This document shows positions 1 to 11,769 of a stretch of DNA of 64,000 nucleotides, in pieces (the stretch's first letter is position 1; each line of letters begins with the position of its first letter). Origin of the DNA: Gari tellinella (Eukaryota; Mollusca; Bivalvia; Cardiida; Psammobiidae); NCBI GenBank assembly GCA_922989275.2, contig OV277864.1, positions 1,922,001 through 1,986,000 on the forward strand, read 5' to 3'. A program made the translations under genes and the position numbers. The notes beneath the pieces were generated by a model, which was given only the letters and a program-made list of their open reading frames with translations, made no database searches and was not told the DNA's origin.

Positions 1-1058
1 AATTATAGAAAAAGTAGAAAAAACCTTGTTCGGGGGATATTTCCTTTAAAAGAGCAGCTATAGAGGCGCGTTGAAGCGTGAATCGTGGGATGGTGGAGCG
101 TACCGTGACATTTTCAGGTCCATGTTACCTCGAGGTTGACATTGACCTTATTTATAGAAACATCTTGTCCGAGACTTCTCTATGGAAAGACACACGTTGG
201 TGAATTTTTATGTTGCCATTTATGTCCTGCATGAAAATTTAAACTAGTTGCTATATAGAAATAGTCGGATCTCGATACCTCATACTCGCTTAGATTGAGT
301 TCCATCCGTTTGCGCCCATTGGATTCATCCATGCTTATATATCGGGTTAGTCATTTTTTTTTTATCTAAGGGGTGCCTGGTCTTAATTATCATTATTAGT
401 TTTGTTTTATAGTGTAATTCCTATCAGCAAAGTATGCGGCGTCTGACCAGAGTCTTCACTGTTTGCCTATGTACTGTAGGACCGTGAACACAAATAGGTT
501 AATATTTCAGTATTTCAAAGTTAAAACGCGGCCTAGCCACTTTTATTTTTTAAATACCTGTACTGGAATGTTCGACGGAAGCGAGCTAATAGGGTAAGTT
601 CGACTTTAAAAGCGGAAGTTCGAGATTGGCTTGTCAACCTTGCGCTCGTCACACATAATATAGAAACAAAGCTGTCACTGACGGATTTTAAATTTTTAAC
701 ACTAATTTTGCAGACCAGTTCAGAAAGTAAGGAATTTCACTAGAAAATGCATGATACATGTTTAACCTTCTTTATTGATATACATGTAATTTAAAAAATA
801 ATGAGTACAGAGGTTAACCCATTTATGCATGAATCTTGTAATGATCTCTCCTTGTTTATATTCACTGGAACATTTCATTTTAGATATAAAAGGGTGATAT
901 AAAGACTCTGCAGTGTTTGTCATGCATACAGCAAAACATATCATATGTCTAATGATATACATGTAACAAATAGTGCAGACCCTGATAATACGCCGCGTTA
1001 CGCGGCGTCTCACCTGGGTCTACACTGTTTGCCAATGTTCACTTTAGTAGATATCAGG
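1..1058. other. Repeat-derived sequence without genes
   Basis: Decayed repeats. 120-150 resembles the GACCTTGACC-rich repeats of molluscs. 250-310 and 480-560 are parts of family F. 990-1012 holds a CGCCGCGTTACGCGGCG hairpin with flanks of the GCAAACAG module. No coding signal. Confidence 0.5.
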
Positions 1059-1574
1059 TTTAAAGCTACTCGCAACCAGATGGTGTATTTGCAAAAATAA
1101 AAGAAAATACTCAAATAAAACCAAATGTTTAGCATTATCGAGCATCTGGCATTAGAAAATATGATCAGTCTAAAACACCCTCAAGAAAAGTCTTCAAATC
1201 TTAGTTTTTTAGTCATTTTCCATCGCTTTATCCGTTGCGTCCAAAGACGCAACAGAAATTGATCACGGGCTCTGACATAAACCCGGGCCGAATTATTTAC
1301 TCTACATCGCTAAACATTGATGTACGCTAAATCGACCCCAGAGATACATGTATGAACAGCCTGTTGGTCGAGTGGGCTAAGGTGTTGCCTGGTTTTGCTT
1401 TTCTGTCCCCGCATGCCGGGTCCCGGGTTCGAATCCCACCGAATTTTGTGATTGAAATACATTTTTTAAACATAATTTCTTATCCTAAACTAATTCTTAC
1501 CCGTTTATATAAGCGTTTGACATATATTTACAAATTACTAGTTTTAATGCTAAATCTGGTTGCAGCCTCTTTAA
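1059..1574 (+). mobile_element. TIR element carrying a tRNA-like gene, copy 1
   Basis: Ends TTTAAAG...CTCGCAACCAGAT and, inverted, ATCTGGTTGCAGCCTCTTTAAA. A tRNA-like segment lies within at about 1357-1443, with A box TGGTCGAGTGGG (1364-1375) and B box GGTTCGAATCC (1426-1436). Copy 2 is at 22081-22623. Confidence 0.65.
1357..1443 (+). other. tRNA-like sequence with RNA polymerase III A and B boxes
   Basis: Class II (Leu/Ser-type) layout, with a long variable region before the B box. The anticodon stem is not convincing and the acceptor stem does not close well, so it is a tRNA-derived module rather than a working tRNA. Confidence 0.5.
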
Positions 1575-1689
1575 ATGGGTTAACTATATTTCACAATATT
1601 TCCGGTTTGATCTTTAATCCTTTTACCGCCAAATTTAACCGGTACACTTTGAAGATAAAATATTTTCTGCTAAAAATTGTCGTCTGCAA

Positions 1690-2215
1690 TTGTTCATTTT
1701 TTTTAAAGTTTTGCCTGACTTTATATTGATACGAATGACAAACAGTTTGGATTCTGACCAGACGCTGCGTGACGTGGCGTCTTTTCAGGATCTAAACTGT
1801 TTGCTGAGTCGACCGATCAGTCTCGTAGCTATTTCGATGAAAATGCGGTGTTTGGTCAAGATCCAAACTGTTGGCAAAATTTACTGTGTATCCTGTGCCA
1901 GTGAAAACAGGTTAACCGTTCACTGCCTTATCCCGATTAACAGTGCAGACAACATTGTTTGCAGACGATAATTACATGTTAACTCTTTTGAACCCTAGTC
2001 ACGCATATATGCGTCATCTGCAAACAGTGTACATGTGAGGATTACACTTGTCCTTTGCAAACAGTGTAGACCCTGATCAGAGGGCTCCTTAAGAACCCTC
2101 TGATCAGGGTCAGCACTGTTTGTCATTTTGACATATTTTGTAAAAATCAACCCTAACAAGTCATGGACTAGACTAAAGTGAAAACTAGAATTGTCCATTT
2201 AAGGTTGCAGGAAGG
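1690..2215. repeat. Family-G/D hairpin repeats
   Basis: 1735-1805 and 1840-1960 are degenerate copies of the GCAAACAG...ATCAGACGC hairpin. 1977-2211 is a near-complete family-D MITE (TTAACTCTTT end; hairpin CTGATCAGAGGGCTCCTTAA at 2077 and its inverse). Confidence 0.6.
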
Positions 2216-2254
2216 AAAGGATGTACCTATAACACACTATAATTATGTACATGA

Positions 2255-2458
2255 ACATGTATTTCTTGTCTGCAAAAAGGTGAAAGTAAAGCAGAATGCG
2301 CATTAAGGCGTATTCTGCTTTACTTCCAGTCTGATGTCAGCTATTATCTGCTAAATTTTATGACACAATTTCATGACTTCAAATTTTAACTTTTTTCTTC
2401 AGTGGAGAAATAAATTTAAGGCGTAAAAATGCGTATTTATTGAGTAAAGGGTTAGAGA
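2255..2458 (+). mobile_element. Family-A MITE, partial
   Basis: Hairpin AAAGTAAAGCAGAATGCGC with its inverse, and the 3-prime AAAGGGTTAG end. The end abuts the stop codon of the ORF at 2452-3172. Confidence 0.7.
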
Positions 2459-3172
2459 AAGTATATTTCATCAATAAAGTATGGCCACCAAGAGGTGGAC
2501 TTCCCAGTCAAATGTTTGTCACGTGTATTGGTCGCCTCTTCATCCAGGTAAGACAAGCCAGAACAATCAAACTCGTTCTCTTCCTCTTCCCAGTTTGCTG
2601 TGGTACTCTTGGCTATTTCTTGTTTTGATATTTCAGTTTCTGAATCAAAGTCAGACACGTTTCGAATTAAAGATTTGCATCTGTTCTCATACATTTTGTT
2701 TTCCTGACGAACTTGTGTAACAGTTTGTGTTCGTTTATATAATCCATCAAAAATGATATTAGAGTCATTCAGATATCCATGTGCCTTAGTCATAAGCTCA
2801 GTACACGTATTAGAGTTTGGCAGTTTTGATGCGTGATCTAAATCAGTTTTCATCTCCAGACAAATAGGATGTTCACCTCTTCCCAAGACAGGGCGTGGTT
2901 TTGGTTTGGAACCATTTTGAGCACTATTTTCAGATCCTTTGAAAGTAAATGTTGTAGAACATAATTGCATTTTCTCGATTTGCTTTGTTTCAGATTGCTG
3001 GTGAATTTTTGGCAAGCCGCTCATTTGAATTTCTCCAGAAAAGTGACATGGTCGTCTAGTTTTCAACCCATGGACCTTTGGCGATGTCATTGTTTATGTA
3101 ATACAGCACCCGACTTGTTTCTTTATCATCCCATTTCTCGTGCGATTTCCGTTCTTTGACACACACGACTCC
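2452..3172 (-). CDS. Unrecognised acidic ORF / probable exon with a frame break
   Basis: I do not recognise this protein. On the minus strand a good acceptor (pyrimidine-rich, ending TTTCAG) precedes base 3172. One frame then reads GVVCVKERKSHEKWDDKETS and on to LYYINNDIAKG before meeting a stop. A second frame, open from the ATG at 3090 to the TAA at 2452, gives 212 residues. It is Ser/Lys/Glu-rich with an acidic stretch near the C-terminus (NWEEEENEFDCSGLSYLDEE), no membrane segment and no signal peptide. Both frames look protein-like and overlap around 3050-3090, so I suspect a single-base indel (near AAAGG at 3076-3080) or a decayed gene. The stop falls exactly where a family-A MITE begins, and that copy also supplies an AATAAA on this strand. 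It may be the terminal exon of a nuclear or regulatory protein, but no function is assigned. Confidence 0.45.
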
Positions 3173-3226
3173 CTGAAACAGTCAGATAATTTTCGGACAG
3201 TTTATAGGTCTGGAAATAGGTAATAT

Positions 3227-3600
3227 AGTGTTCCCTCCCTACAACGGCCCTCCCAACAACGATTCCCTCCTTACAACGACCCTTGCCACAGTTCCTCAAA
3301 CATGATAATTATGTCTAACGCTTTTACTGCTGCAATATCGTCTGCTTAAAATGTTGTCTGCTGTTTTTCTTAAAGTTACATATAAGTGGATATTTTGATA
3401 GAATAAATATATAAATGAGTGACAAACAGCTTGAACACAGATCAGACGCCGCGTTCGCGGCGTCTGATCTGGATCACAACTGTTTGATACTCATGTCAAT
3501 TTTACTTCTGTCTAAAAAACCTTAAATCTGACTTGAAAAAATATTACAGACGACAGTATCAATGCAGACGACGTTTTAGCGATAAGAGTGTTAAAGCAGA
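3227..3600 (-). mobile_element. Family-C MITE, truncated
   Basis: Starts GTTCCCTCCCTACAACG. Core hairpin at 3432-3490 (AGACGCCGCG-TTCGCGGCGTCT), inverted relative to the copy at 13396. Lies 55 bp upstream of the acceptor of the 2452-3172 exon. Confidence 0.6.
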
Positions 3601-5200
3601 AATGAGTTCAGAAAAGAAATCGATGGCCGTCGATGACATTCGATTGCAAGTTGGCTACCTGTCTGAAATATAGTGGCGAAAACGTTAATCTTTCGTTCAA
3701 ACGCAAATGAATTGTTGAAAAATAGAAACTGAAAACATTTTGAAAATTCAGACCACCAGCTTTTATCTGAGTGGCAAACAGTTCGGAGTCTGATCTGGCT
3801 CCAAACTGTTTGCGATGGAAATAATAGTTTAAGCGTAACCGGAGTTATTTGGAAAGAAACTCTTTTCTCTACTGTACTCTGCACGCTGCACACGGGGCAC
3901 AACGTGCTAACCAAAAACAGCAAACAATGGTTATTGAACGCGCTACTGATGATAAAACTTGGCAGTGAAAGTCTTAAAATGTGAACCTGTACAAAGAATA
4001 ATAGTGCCATGCAAACAGTGTAGAACAAAACCCGAGGGATCCTACATGTTTGTCAGTTTGCAATATTTTGTAGAAACAATCTGAAATCTTTTTTATGAAA
4101 ACAATATCACTGGCAATTAATTCATAAAGTATTTCAGGCTAATAAGTTCGGCTTACCTTCAACGGTTGTTTCCGGATACCATAACCAGACACCGTGCTGT
4201 ATAGAATGCGTCAAGTTGTTGGACAATTTCTTGAGCGAACTTGAAATGGATAAGACGCCGTTCTTTCCAAATGAACACGTTCTGTGTTAATGCAGCTATT
4301 TCCATTGCAAAAGCAACCCGGCGTCTGATTAAGATTCAATCTATTTGCAGCTCGGATAAAAGTTAAACAAGAACATTTTCATAAAACAGTCATTTTCCAT
4401 ATCTTAGTGCATTGCGTTTGCGTTTATTTTTGTTTAAACGGGACAGAATAACGTCTTCTCCGCTGTATAATACATGTATACATACAGTCAACTTTGTGTT
4501 AAGCGACCACTCATATACTCATATAGTATCGTTGAATACTGGCGACTGTTTATATTACACAGGGGGTACAACCAGTGCAGAACTCTCCGCTATGAGCTGT
4601 TTGCAGTTTTAATTCTGCACCAGATCATTGCCCTGTATTAGAGATTACACATTGTTCTGGGGTAATTAAATATAAATACAAGATTGACTGTCTAACGTGC
4701 ACATATGTTACCATGCCTTTACATGTTTATATCGATTGAATGACATACATGGTTATACAACTCATGATATGGTTTGCTAAATCAGTGCCGCCTGCATTTG
4801 TTTCTACCTTTTGATAAATAGCAACATCTGTACCAGTGTCAAATATTTTCTTCCTGACAAGACGTCGAATTACTCGGCGCCTGATCTAGACCCAAACTAT
4901 TTGCATATGTTATTATTTTTTCGCATGTTATCGCATGTAGATACAGTAAACCTCTCTATAACGACCACTTAATATTTTTGAATATTTTATGTTTAAGGCA
5001 GGTGACTGCTTAAAGCAAGGTGACAGTGAAACAGAAAGCTCCTTTAAGGAGCTTTCTGTTTTACTGTCACATTGCCTTATGCTGTCACCTTTCGTTTATA
5101 CAATCCATTTGCCTTCGTTAGTATATGTATCAAGTGGGTCATGCTGGTACTGGATCGCTCACCTGAGTGAATCTGCTTGATTAGGCCAACAGCTGAACAC
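3600..5200. other. Fragmented MITEs, no gene
   Basis: 3750-3860 is a family-B core. 4000-4130 is family-D-like. 4240-4460 holds family-B/C fragments (CGTTTGCGTTTA, GGCGTCTGAT). 4943-5100 is a family-E left half (CAGTAAACCTCTCTATAACG plus the hairpin GAAAGCTCCTTTAAGGAGC). 5200-5420 resembles the TGACCTA-rich repeat at 15.8-16.5 kb. Confidence 0.5.
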
Positions 5201-5449
5201 GCTTTCTCTCATTTAACCTGGTGACCTAATTAATGAGTTCATGTGACCAATTTGTCAATTCGTTTTGTATTTTTGTCAATGTGATCATTTGGAGCAAGTT
5301 TGATGAAGGTTGGACAATGACTGTGAGCTCTAGAGCATTAAAAAGCATAAACAAAGATTTGACCTAGTGATCGTCTTTGTGACCCTTTGTGACCCATATT
5401 CAAACCGGGTCTAACGCGTCAATGTCCAAACTGTTGGACACACATAAAT

Positions 5450-6322
5450 GTACTAGCATACTATATACATGTATACCTTTTATTGTAGCATGATTTGATT
5501 AAAACTGTGATAGTGACTATATATATACCTTTTATTGTATTATGCATTGATTCTAACTGTTACGGTGACTATTATATGTACATATTTACTGTAGCGTGAA
5601 TTGATTGCAACCATGACAGTGACTATGTAATATTTTTGTATCACTGTGATAGTGATTATATATACCTTTTATTGTAGCATGAATTTATTGCACATGTGAC
5701 AGTAACTAAATATACCTTTTATTGTATTATGCTTTGATTCCAACTGTGACAGAGACTATATAATAATATTTTTATTGTAGCATGCATTGATTGTTACTTT
5801 GACTGACAGTGAACATACATATTTGTTAGTGTAGTATGCATTAATTGCGACTGTGACAGTAACTATATAAACCTTTTATTATAGCATGCATTGATTGCAA
5901 CTGTGACATTGATTAAATACCCGGTATACCTTTTATTGCAGTATTCATTGATCGCAACTGTGACAGTGGCTATACATGTATATACATTTATTGTGGAATG
6001 TATTGATTGTAACTGTGACAGTGACTACATATACCCTTTATTGCTGTGTACATTGATTGCAACGGCGACAGCGACTATATATATTTGTTGTAATGGGTTG
6101 ATTGTCATTGTGACAGTGACTATATATAATATTTTGTACATGTAGTATGTATTGATTGCAACTGTGTCAATGCCCTTAAACATCTTTTATTGTAGCATGC
6201 AATGATTACAACTATGACATCGACTATATGTACCCTTTAGTGAAGTAAGCATTGATTGAAACAGTGACATTGACTATATACACGTATACCTATTATTGTA
6301 GTATGCATTGGCAGTGACTATA
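5450..6322 (+). repeat. Satellite array, about 52-bp unit (left part)
   Basis: About 16 diverged copies of a unit containing TGCATTGATTGCAACTGTGA, CAGTGACTATATATACC and TTTTATTGTAGCA. Interrupted at 6322 by a transposon and resumed at 8169. The short ORFs here are translations of the repeat. Confidence 0.85.
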
Positions 6323-8168
6323 CGACGGGCATTTGAAAGTTCTGATAATTGAGCGATTACTTTACGTTGGTTGGTCTGATTTGATAAATTAAATTTGAGA
6401 ATTTCTGTTTTATTGGTATTCAAACAAGACATGGTTTTAGTGAGGTTGGGCGCCCCTAAACCCAGGTTTAACCACCCAGTGGTAGTTAATGATTAATTTA
6501 TAATTAATTATTGATTGCTACTGACCGTACCAAGGCGGGCTCCTATGTTCACTTTGCTTTATGTTTGTCTTGCGTGTTGTTTTCTATTTAGTGTGTAGAT
6601 GAAGGAATGGGAGTGTGCGTGTGTGTGTGTGTGTGTTTGTTATGGTATGACTGTGTGTGTGTTCTGCTTGAGAGGTGGGTGTATTGTTTGTGTTGTGTTT
6701 CCTGCTTGAGTCTTTCGTATTTATTAGGTATTGACTAAAATCCCTGTTAGATGTGCAGGTAATTGCGTTGTACTGGAAGCATGTATATTTTAGAGCGCGC
6801 TTTGCAATTATCGCCCAGGCTGATTGAAATAAATTTGATATTATTTGAAATATGTTAAACAGTACTTTTAAATAATAATTAGTTATCTAAAACTGTAAAA
6901 CATCGTTGAGCAATTATTGAATAACAGCAATATATATAAGCAGACTAGAAGACCATTTAACCACACATACTCCCTACACCATTAATTTTAACATCTATTT
7001 TGACTATGAGTTACTCTAAACAAGTTATGTTTTCCAGATTTGAATATTTATTTTCTTTCGTCGATCGTTCTAAATGTTTTTAAGTAAAGTTTGGTTTTGT
7101 CAGCAAAATCGTTTGTTCTATCCTTGCTTATAGAAAGTGGGTCGGGTAATGGGACACTATTATACATGTCATAAAAAGGTCAATAATCCTTGTTGTTATG
7201 GTTTAACCCTTTACCTGATAGCATTGTTTCTAGTATTGAAGATATGTGACTACTTAAAGCAGGTTGAAAGTAAAGCAGAATGCGCCCTAAGGCGCATTCT
7301 GCTTTACTTTCAGCCTGCTTTAAGCTATTAACTGCTAGAATAAGGAAAGTATTAAATATGACACATATTCATTACGGTATAATTTGGAACTATTTTCTTC
7401 AGCGGATGAATAAAATGAATGTGCTAAAAGTCGCTTCTATAAGGGAAAGGGTTAATTTACTCTTTTTATTCTAAGTTAAGAAAATATATAATTATTTTGG
7501 TGTTACAAAATATTGTTTCGCGGATGTGACGTCAATAACATAAAATACGTGTTTTTTGTCACCTGGTCATATTGTTTAAACTACTGTACTGTTCAAATAA
7601 TGAATATTTCAGAATTCGTGCTAAGTGTGAATAATGACAACATATGAATATACAAAATGGCTTCGTGTTTAATATTCTCATGTAAAACGTCAAGCAATAA
7701 AATGCAATAACACCGTAAATGGCGTATTTCCGGTAAAATGGTTATTTTCGGGAGTATTTGGGACACGGCATATTCCATGTACAACATTTTAAACCAGTTA
7801 AACTGTCGGAACAATAATGTTTTTTACGTTTAAATACACAAGTATATAATATATATGTGTAAATTTCAAACAAATCAAATTAAAATTATAGAAAATATTG
7901 ACATTAATGGTATCCTCATCAAGTGCTAATATGACCCATTTTGTTGACAATCCAATTGGTAATAATCGCCTACATATACTCGTATAATGGCATATAGCCA
8001 TAAATTAAATTCTCCGATAATAATTTCATGTTTTGTTTGCACTAGAGGAAGGTTGTATCTTTATGAAAATGTGGACTTTAATACAATCAGACCAACCAAT
8101 TTAAAGTTATCACTCAATTATAAAAACTTTTCAAATTATTATTATTATTATTATTTCAATGCCCCTCG
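6323..8168. mobile_element. Mariner-type TIR element inserted in the satellite
   Basis: Left end CGACGGGCATTTGAAAGTTC, continuing about 60 bp; the right end is its imperfect inverse (GACCAACCAATTTAAAG... to ATGCCCCTCG). Flanked by TA on both sides. Removing it joins the satellite repeat seamlessly. No intact transposase; it contains a family-A MITE (7203-7455). A GTGTGT microsatellite sits near 6615-6660. Confidence 0.75.
7203..7455 (+). mobile_element. Family-A MITE, full length (253 bp)
   Basis: TTAACCCTTTACC...AAAGGGTTAA ends. Long perfect hairpin GCAGAATGCGCCCTAAGGCG and its inverse. One of the best copies for defining the family. Confidence 0.85.
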
Positions 8169-8765
8169 TATATACGTTTATTGTAGTATGCACTGCGACA
8201 GTGGCTATATATACATTTATTGTAGTTTGCAATTATTGCAACCATGACAGTGACTATATATACCGTTACTGTAGCATACATTGGTTGTAGCTTTGACAGT
8301 GGATCTATATCTTTTTTCATAATATGCACTGATTGCAACTGTGACAGTGAATATGTTTAGTATACATTGTATAAACATTTATGGTGGTATGCATTGGTTG
8401 CAACTGTGGATTTATATACCTTTTATTGTAGCATACATTGATTGCTACGTTGACAGTGACTATATATATTTATCGTAGCATGCATTGGTTGCAACTGTGA
8501 TAGTGACTATATTTACCTTTATTGTAGTATACACTGATTGCAACTATGACATGACACTTTATACCTTTTATTGCAGTATGCATTGATTCCAACTTTGACA
8601 GTGACTTTATATACATTCTATTGTAGAATGAATTGATTCCAACTGTGACAGTGAATATTATATATATACACACATATTTATTGTAGCATGAATTGATCGC
8701 AACTGTGACAGTGACTACATATACATTTATTATAGCATGCACTGACAGCAACTGTGGCAATATAT
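8169..8765 (+). repeat. Satellite array, about 52-bp unit (right part)
   Basis: Continues the 5450-6322 array with the same unit and orientation. Confidence 0.85.
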
Positions 8766-9141
8766 GATAATATTATATAAAATTCTAAATTTTAGGAAAA
8801 GATAGACGACAAATCTAACATTTGGCAGATATTTTAGGGCATTTTATTAGAGGATATGCTTTTAAAGGAGAGTATATAGTACTTTGATTGTAGTTGCCTA
8901 TAGAAGTGATTTGCGAGACTGAATCATTTTTCCGATTTGCATTAACCACACACTGCCTTACACACACTACACTGGCTATGACGCGGCTACATATCAGGAT
9001 TCAAACTGTTTGCCATTCATTCGTACTATTCTCAACACAAAATACACGGACTTTTAATTTGAGAAATAAAAGCAGACGGCAATTGGCAAAGGGATTAATT
9101 CACCTATAATAACGTGTAAATGTATTGGTTATCTTTACGTA
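8766..9141. other. No feature recognised
   Basis: AT-rich. A weak family-C/D hairpin trace at 8970-9020 (GACGCGGCT...CAAACTGTTTGCC). Nothing coding. Confidence 0.4.
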
Positions 9142-9387
9142 CAGTGGAGAATCTGTTATTCTTTCCCAATAAACGCGTTTACGCTAAAACTATTATTTAC
9201 AATACAAACAGTTTGGAGCCAGATCAGACGCCGGGTAACCCGGCGTCTGATCAGGCTCTAAACTGTTTGCCACCAAGATAAACATGAATTATCAGAATTG
9301 TCCAAAAGTTGCACTTTTCTACGTTTGAGCGCTTTGCGTTTGCGTACGTTTGCGTTTAAACGGGAAAGAATAACAGATTCTCCACTG
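9142..9387 (+). mobile_element. Family-B MITE, full length (246 bp)
   Basis: TA-flanked. Ends CAGTGGAGAATCTGTTATTC and inverse. Core hairpin CAGACGCCGGGTAACCCGGC inside the GCAAACAGTTTGGAGCC module. Confidence 0.85.
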
Positions 9388-10257
9388 TATATAGCAATGA
9401 GGTAAACACTTTTGCAAACGTGCTATTCATAATATAAAAGTGGTGCAAATGTTTCATTAACAGTTTATCACCAAACACTATTGTTCAATTGATAAGTGAT
9501 CCTGTTATGAGAAGACTGTATTTACATAAGTGAAAGTCTGGCGATGCCTCTTGTTCTTTTATAACATAACACTAACCCTTTAAGATTCTGTTATGTTCCT
9601 TATCATTTCAAACGCGACAATACGCTGATTTGCAAACAATTCAGATTCTCATCAGACACCGAGTCACTCGGTGTCTGATCAGGAACTGAACTGTTTGACG
9701 CGTGCTATTTACGTGTTGTCGAGCATTTAAAATAGACGTAAAGTTGGCAATATCAGATAAAATAAACTGTTCATCATAATACGAATAACGTCGATGACCC
9801 TTCTCCTCGTATACTATATGTTTCCGACTTTATAATACTGTCCTTTGTAATATACCTGGTATATATTCGTTTACAAGTATTTTCCAATCATCTAAACTAC
9901 ATTTTACAAGTATAGGAGCCTATATATACAATTTTCAAGCGATTCGGGTCCTGGTAAATCACCGAATTACACGGCGCCTGATCTTGATCGTAAATATTTG
10001 CAAACAGTTCATGACACTTCGGGTGTAGCAGCATAAAGATAGCAATATTCTGGTACAGTTATATATCGTTAAATGGTCATTCTTTTGAGAAACATATACA
10101 TCTTTTTAGATGAGCGATTGTTAAATACAGATATAACAGTAAAGCTGTTCTAAAGGAAGCTTCTTGCTTTTTTTCTCTGCATTAAAAACACTGCTGCATC
10201 ATTTTTAGTGGCCACTTGACAAAGTTGACAGTAAAACGAAATGGACACGCGCAGATA
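9388..10257. other. Hairpin fragments, no gene
   Basis: 9625-9700 holds a family-G hairpin with core GACACCGAGTCACTCGGTGT, a compensated variant of the usual GACGCC core. 9960-10010 is a further fragment. Otherwise AT-rich DNA. Confidence 0.5.
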
Positions 10258-10467
10258 CAATGGAGAATACATTATTCTTTCCCGTTAAAATGAAACCATA
10301 CGCAATCATAACGAAACGAAATGTGGAAAGTCAATGGTCATTGAAAATGATGACGATATACAATTGTGTATTTGTAATCCGGCGTCTGATCTGGCTCCAA
10401 GTTGTTGGCTGTGGACATACTAATTTTAGCATAAATACGATTATTGGGGAAAACATCTTCTCCGTTG
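10258..10467 (-). mobile_element. Family-B MITE, diverged
   Basis: Ends CAATGGAGAATACATTATTC and TCTTCTCCGTTG. Only half of the core hairpin is kept. Confidence 0.6.
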
Positions 10468-10473
10468 TATATA

Positions 10474-10675
10474 CAGTCGAAACTCGATACTTCGAACTCG
10501 CTTTAAAAATCGATTGTATCAGTATTTAATAAGTTGAATTTCGATAGGTTGATCTTGGTTAAGTCGAACATACCCGTATTTCAAAGTTAAAACGTGGTTC
10601 AGCCACGTTTTAACTTTGAAATATGGGTATGTCCGAACTAACGCGAGTTCGAAGTGCAGTATCGAGTTTCGACTG
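10474..10675 (+). mobile_element. Family-F MITE (202 bp)
   Basis: Ends CAGTCGAAACTCGATACTTC and GTATCGAGTTTCGACTG, TA-flanked. Core hairpin of TTTCAAAGTTAAAACGTGG and inverse. Abuts the family-B copy and ends 65 bp before the start of the somatomedin-B-like gene, so it lies in the presumed promoter. Confidence 0.85.
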
Positions 10676-10739
10676 TAGCTTACTTCAAGAGGGGTATAAA
10701 AAGTGCTGATTGTATCGCAGATGCCACACGACTGCGGCC

Positions 10740-11769
10740 ATGGCCTTAGCAACCATTGTTATGCTTGGACTTTATTTAACCGCTAATAACCAGTTATGTT
10801 GTTCTTGCTCAAAATTCCTCAGATGCGACAGAGAGTGTTCAAACACTGGTTAATGACTTTGTTCAGAGGTGCCCAGGCGTACGTCTGTGTAACTCTAATA
10901 CCACTGTGCCTGACCCCGGGACCCAACAAGGAACGACATCCATCGAGTGCTGCAACCCATGCAGATGTGACACACAATGCAAAGATCCCAGCGAGTGCTG
11001 TCCGGATATTGTGGGAGACTTTCCACCGAATCATTTGAGTATCAAACTTGATACGACCGTAGAGAAATGTGTATCGCCGCAGTACACCCGCCGATACGAC
11101 ACACATCACTTTAAAAACGGGTACATGTTTATTTCAAAATGTCCTCTAAATTTAAACGATTACGACTTGAGATATAAATGTGAACGAGGTTATGACAATT
11201 TTGATTTCACATCGGAAATGTTGATGCATTTCATGCCTGTGAGTGATATCAAAACAGGTAAAACATTTAAAAACAAACACTGCTTTGACTGTTCCGAGGA
11301 CACCGGCCCAGTGATCGCGCCATGGAACCTAGTTGTTGAATGCTCTACACGTACGTTCAGACTGGTTTCAACACCAGAAAAACTAGCGCGATTGCTACAT
11401 GATAAAACGTGCTCACTTCATTTTGAATTTCCAAGTGATCGTTTCACCAACATCCCGGTTGAATTAACACCGTGTACCAATCTTGTAGATATGTGTAATT
11501 ACACAGGGAGTGTGTCAACCTATGAGAGAGTATTTGAACAATATTGTCCAGCGTATACATCAGAATACAAGGGATTCAAGAATATTCACTGTTTACTCTG
11601 CAACAGCGATTCTCCGTATGCCACAAACGACGACTGTTCTTCAGCCGTGCAACCCGCCATTTCTAGAGGCGTCATCGATTCCCCAGGCCTTATTAATGCT
11701 GAAATAAGGCGCACGACGAAACGAAGCGATACAAGATGTAATAGAAACATGAAGTTTCTTGCCCCAATT
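10740..11769 (+). CDS. Exon 1 of the somatomedin-B-like protein
   Basis: Carries the start, the signal peptide and the cysteine-rich half. The uninterrupted main frame begins at 10780, just after an in-frame TAA at 10777. The candidate ATG codons at 10740 and 10761 lie in the neighbouring frame. Joining the two would give a textbook hydrophobic leader ending VVLA, so either one base is missing or extra near TTTATTTAAC (10771-10780), or the allele is broken. A weak alternative is a separate upstream leader exon. Confidence 0.65.

Noticed and set aside
5891..6145. 84-codon ORF, with similar ORFs at 8156-8338 and 8470-8760
   Set aside because: Direct translation of the 52-bp satellite; periodic and on both strands.
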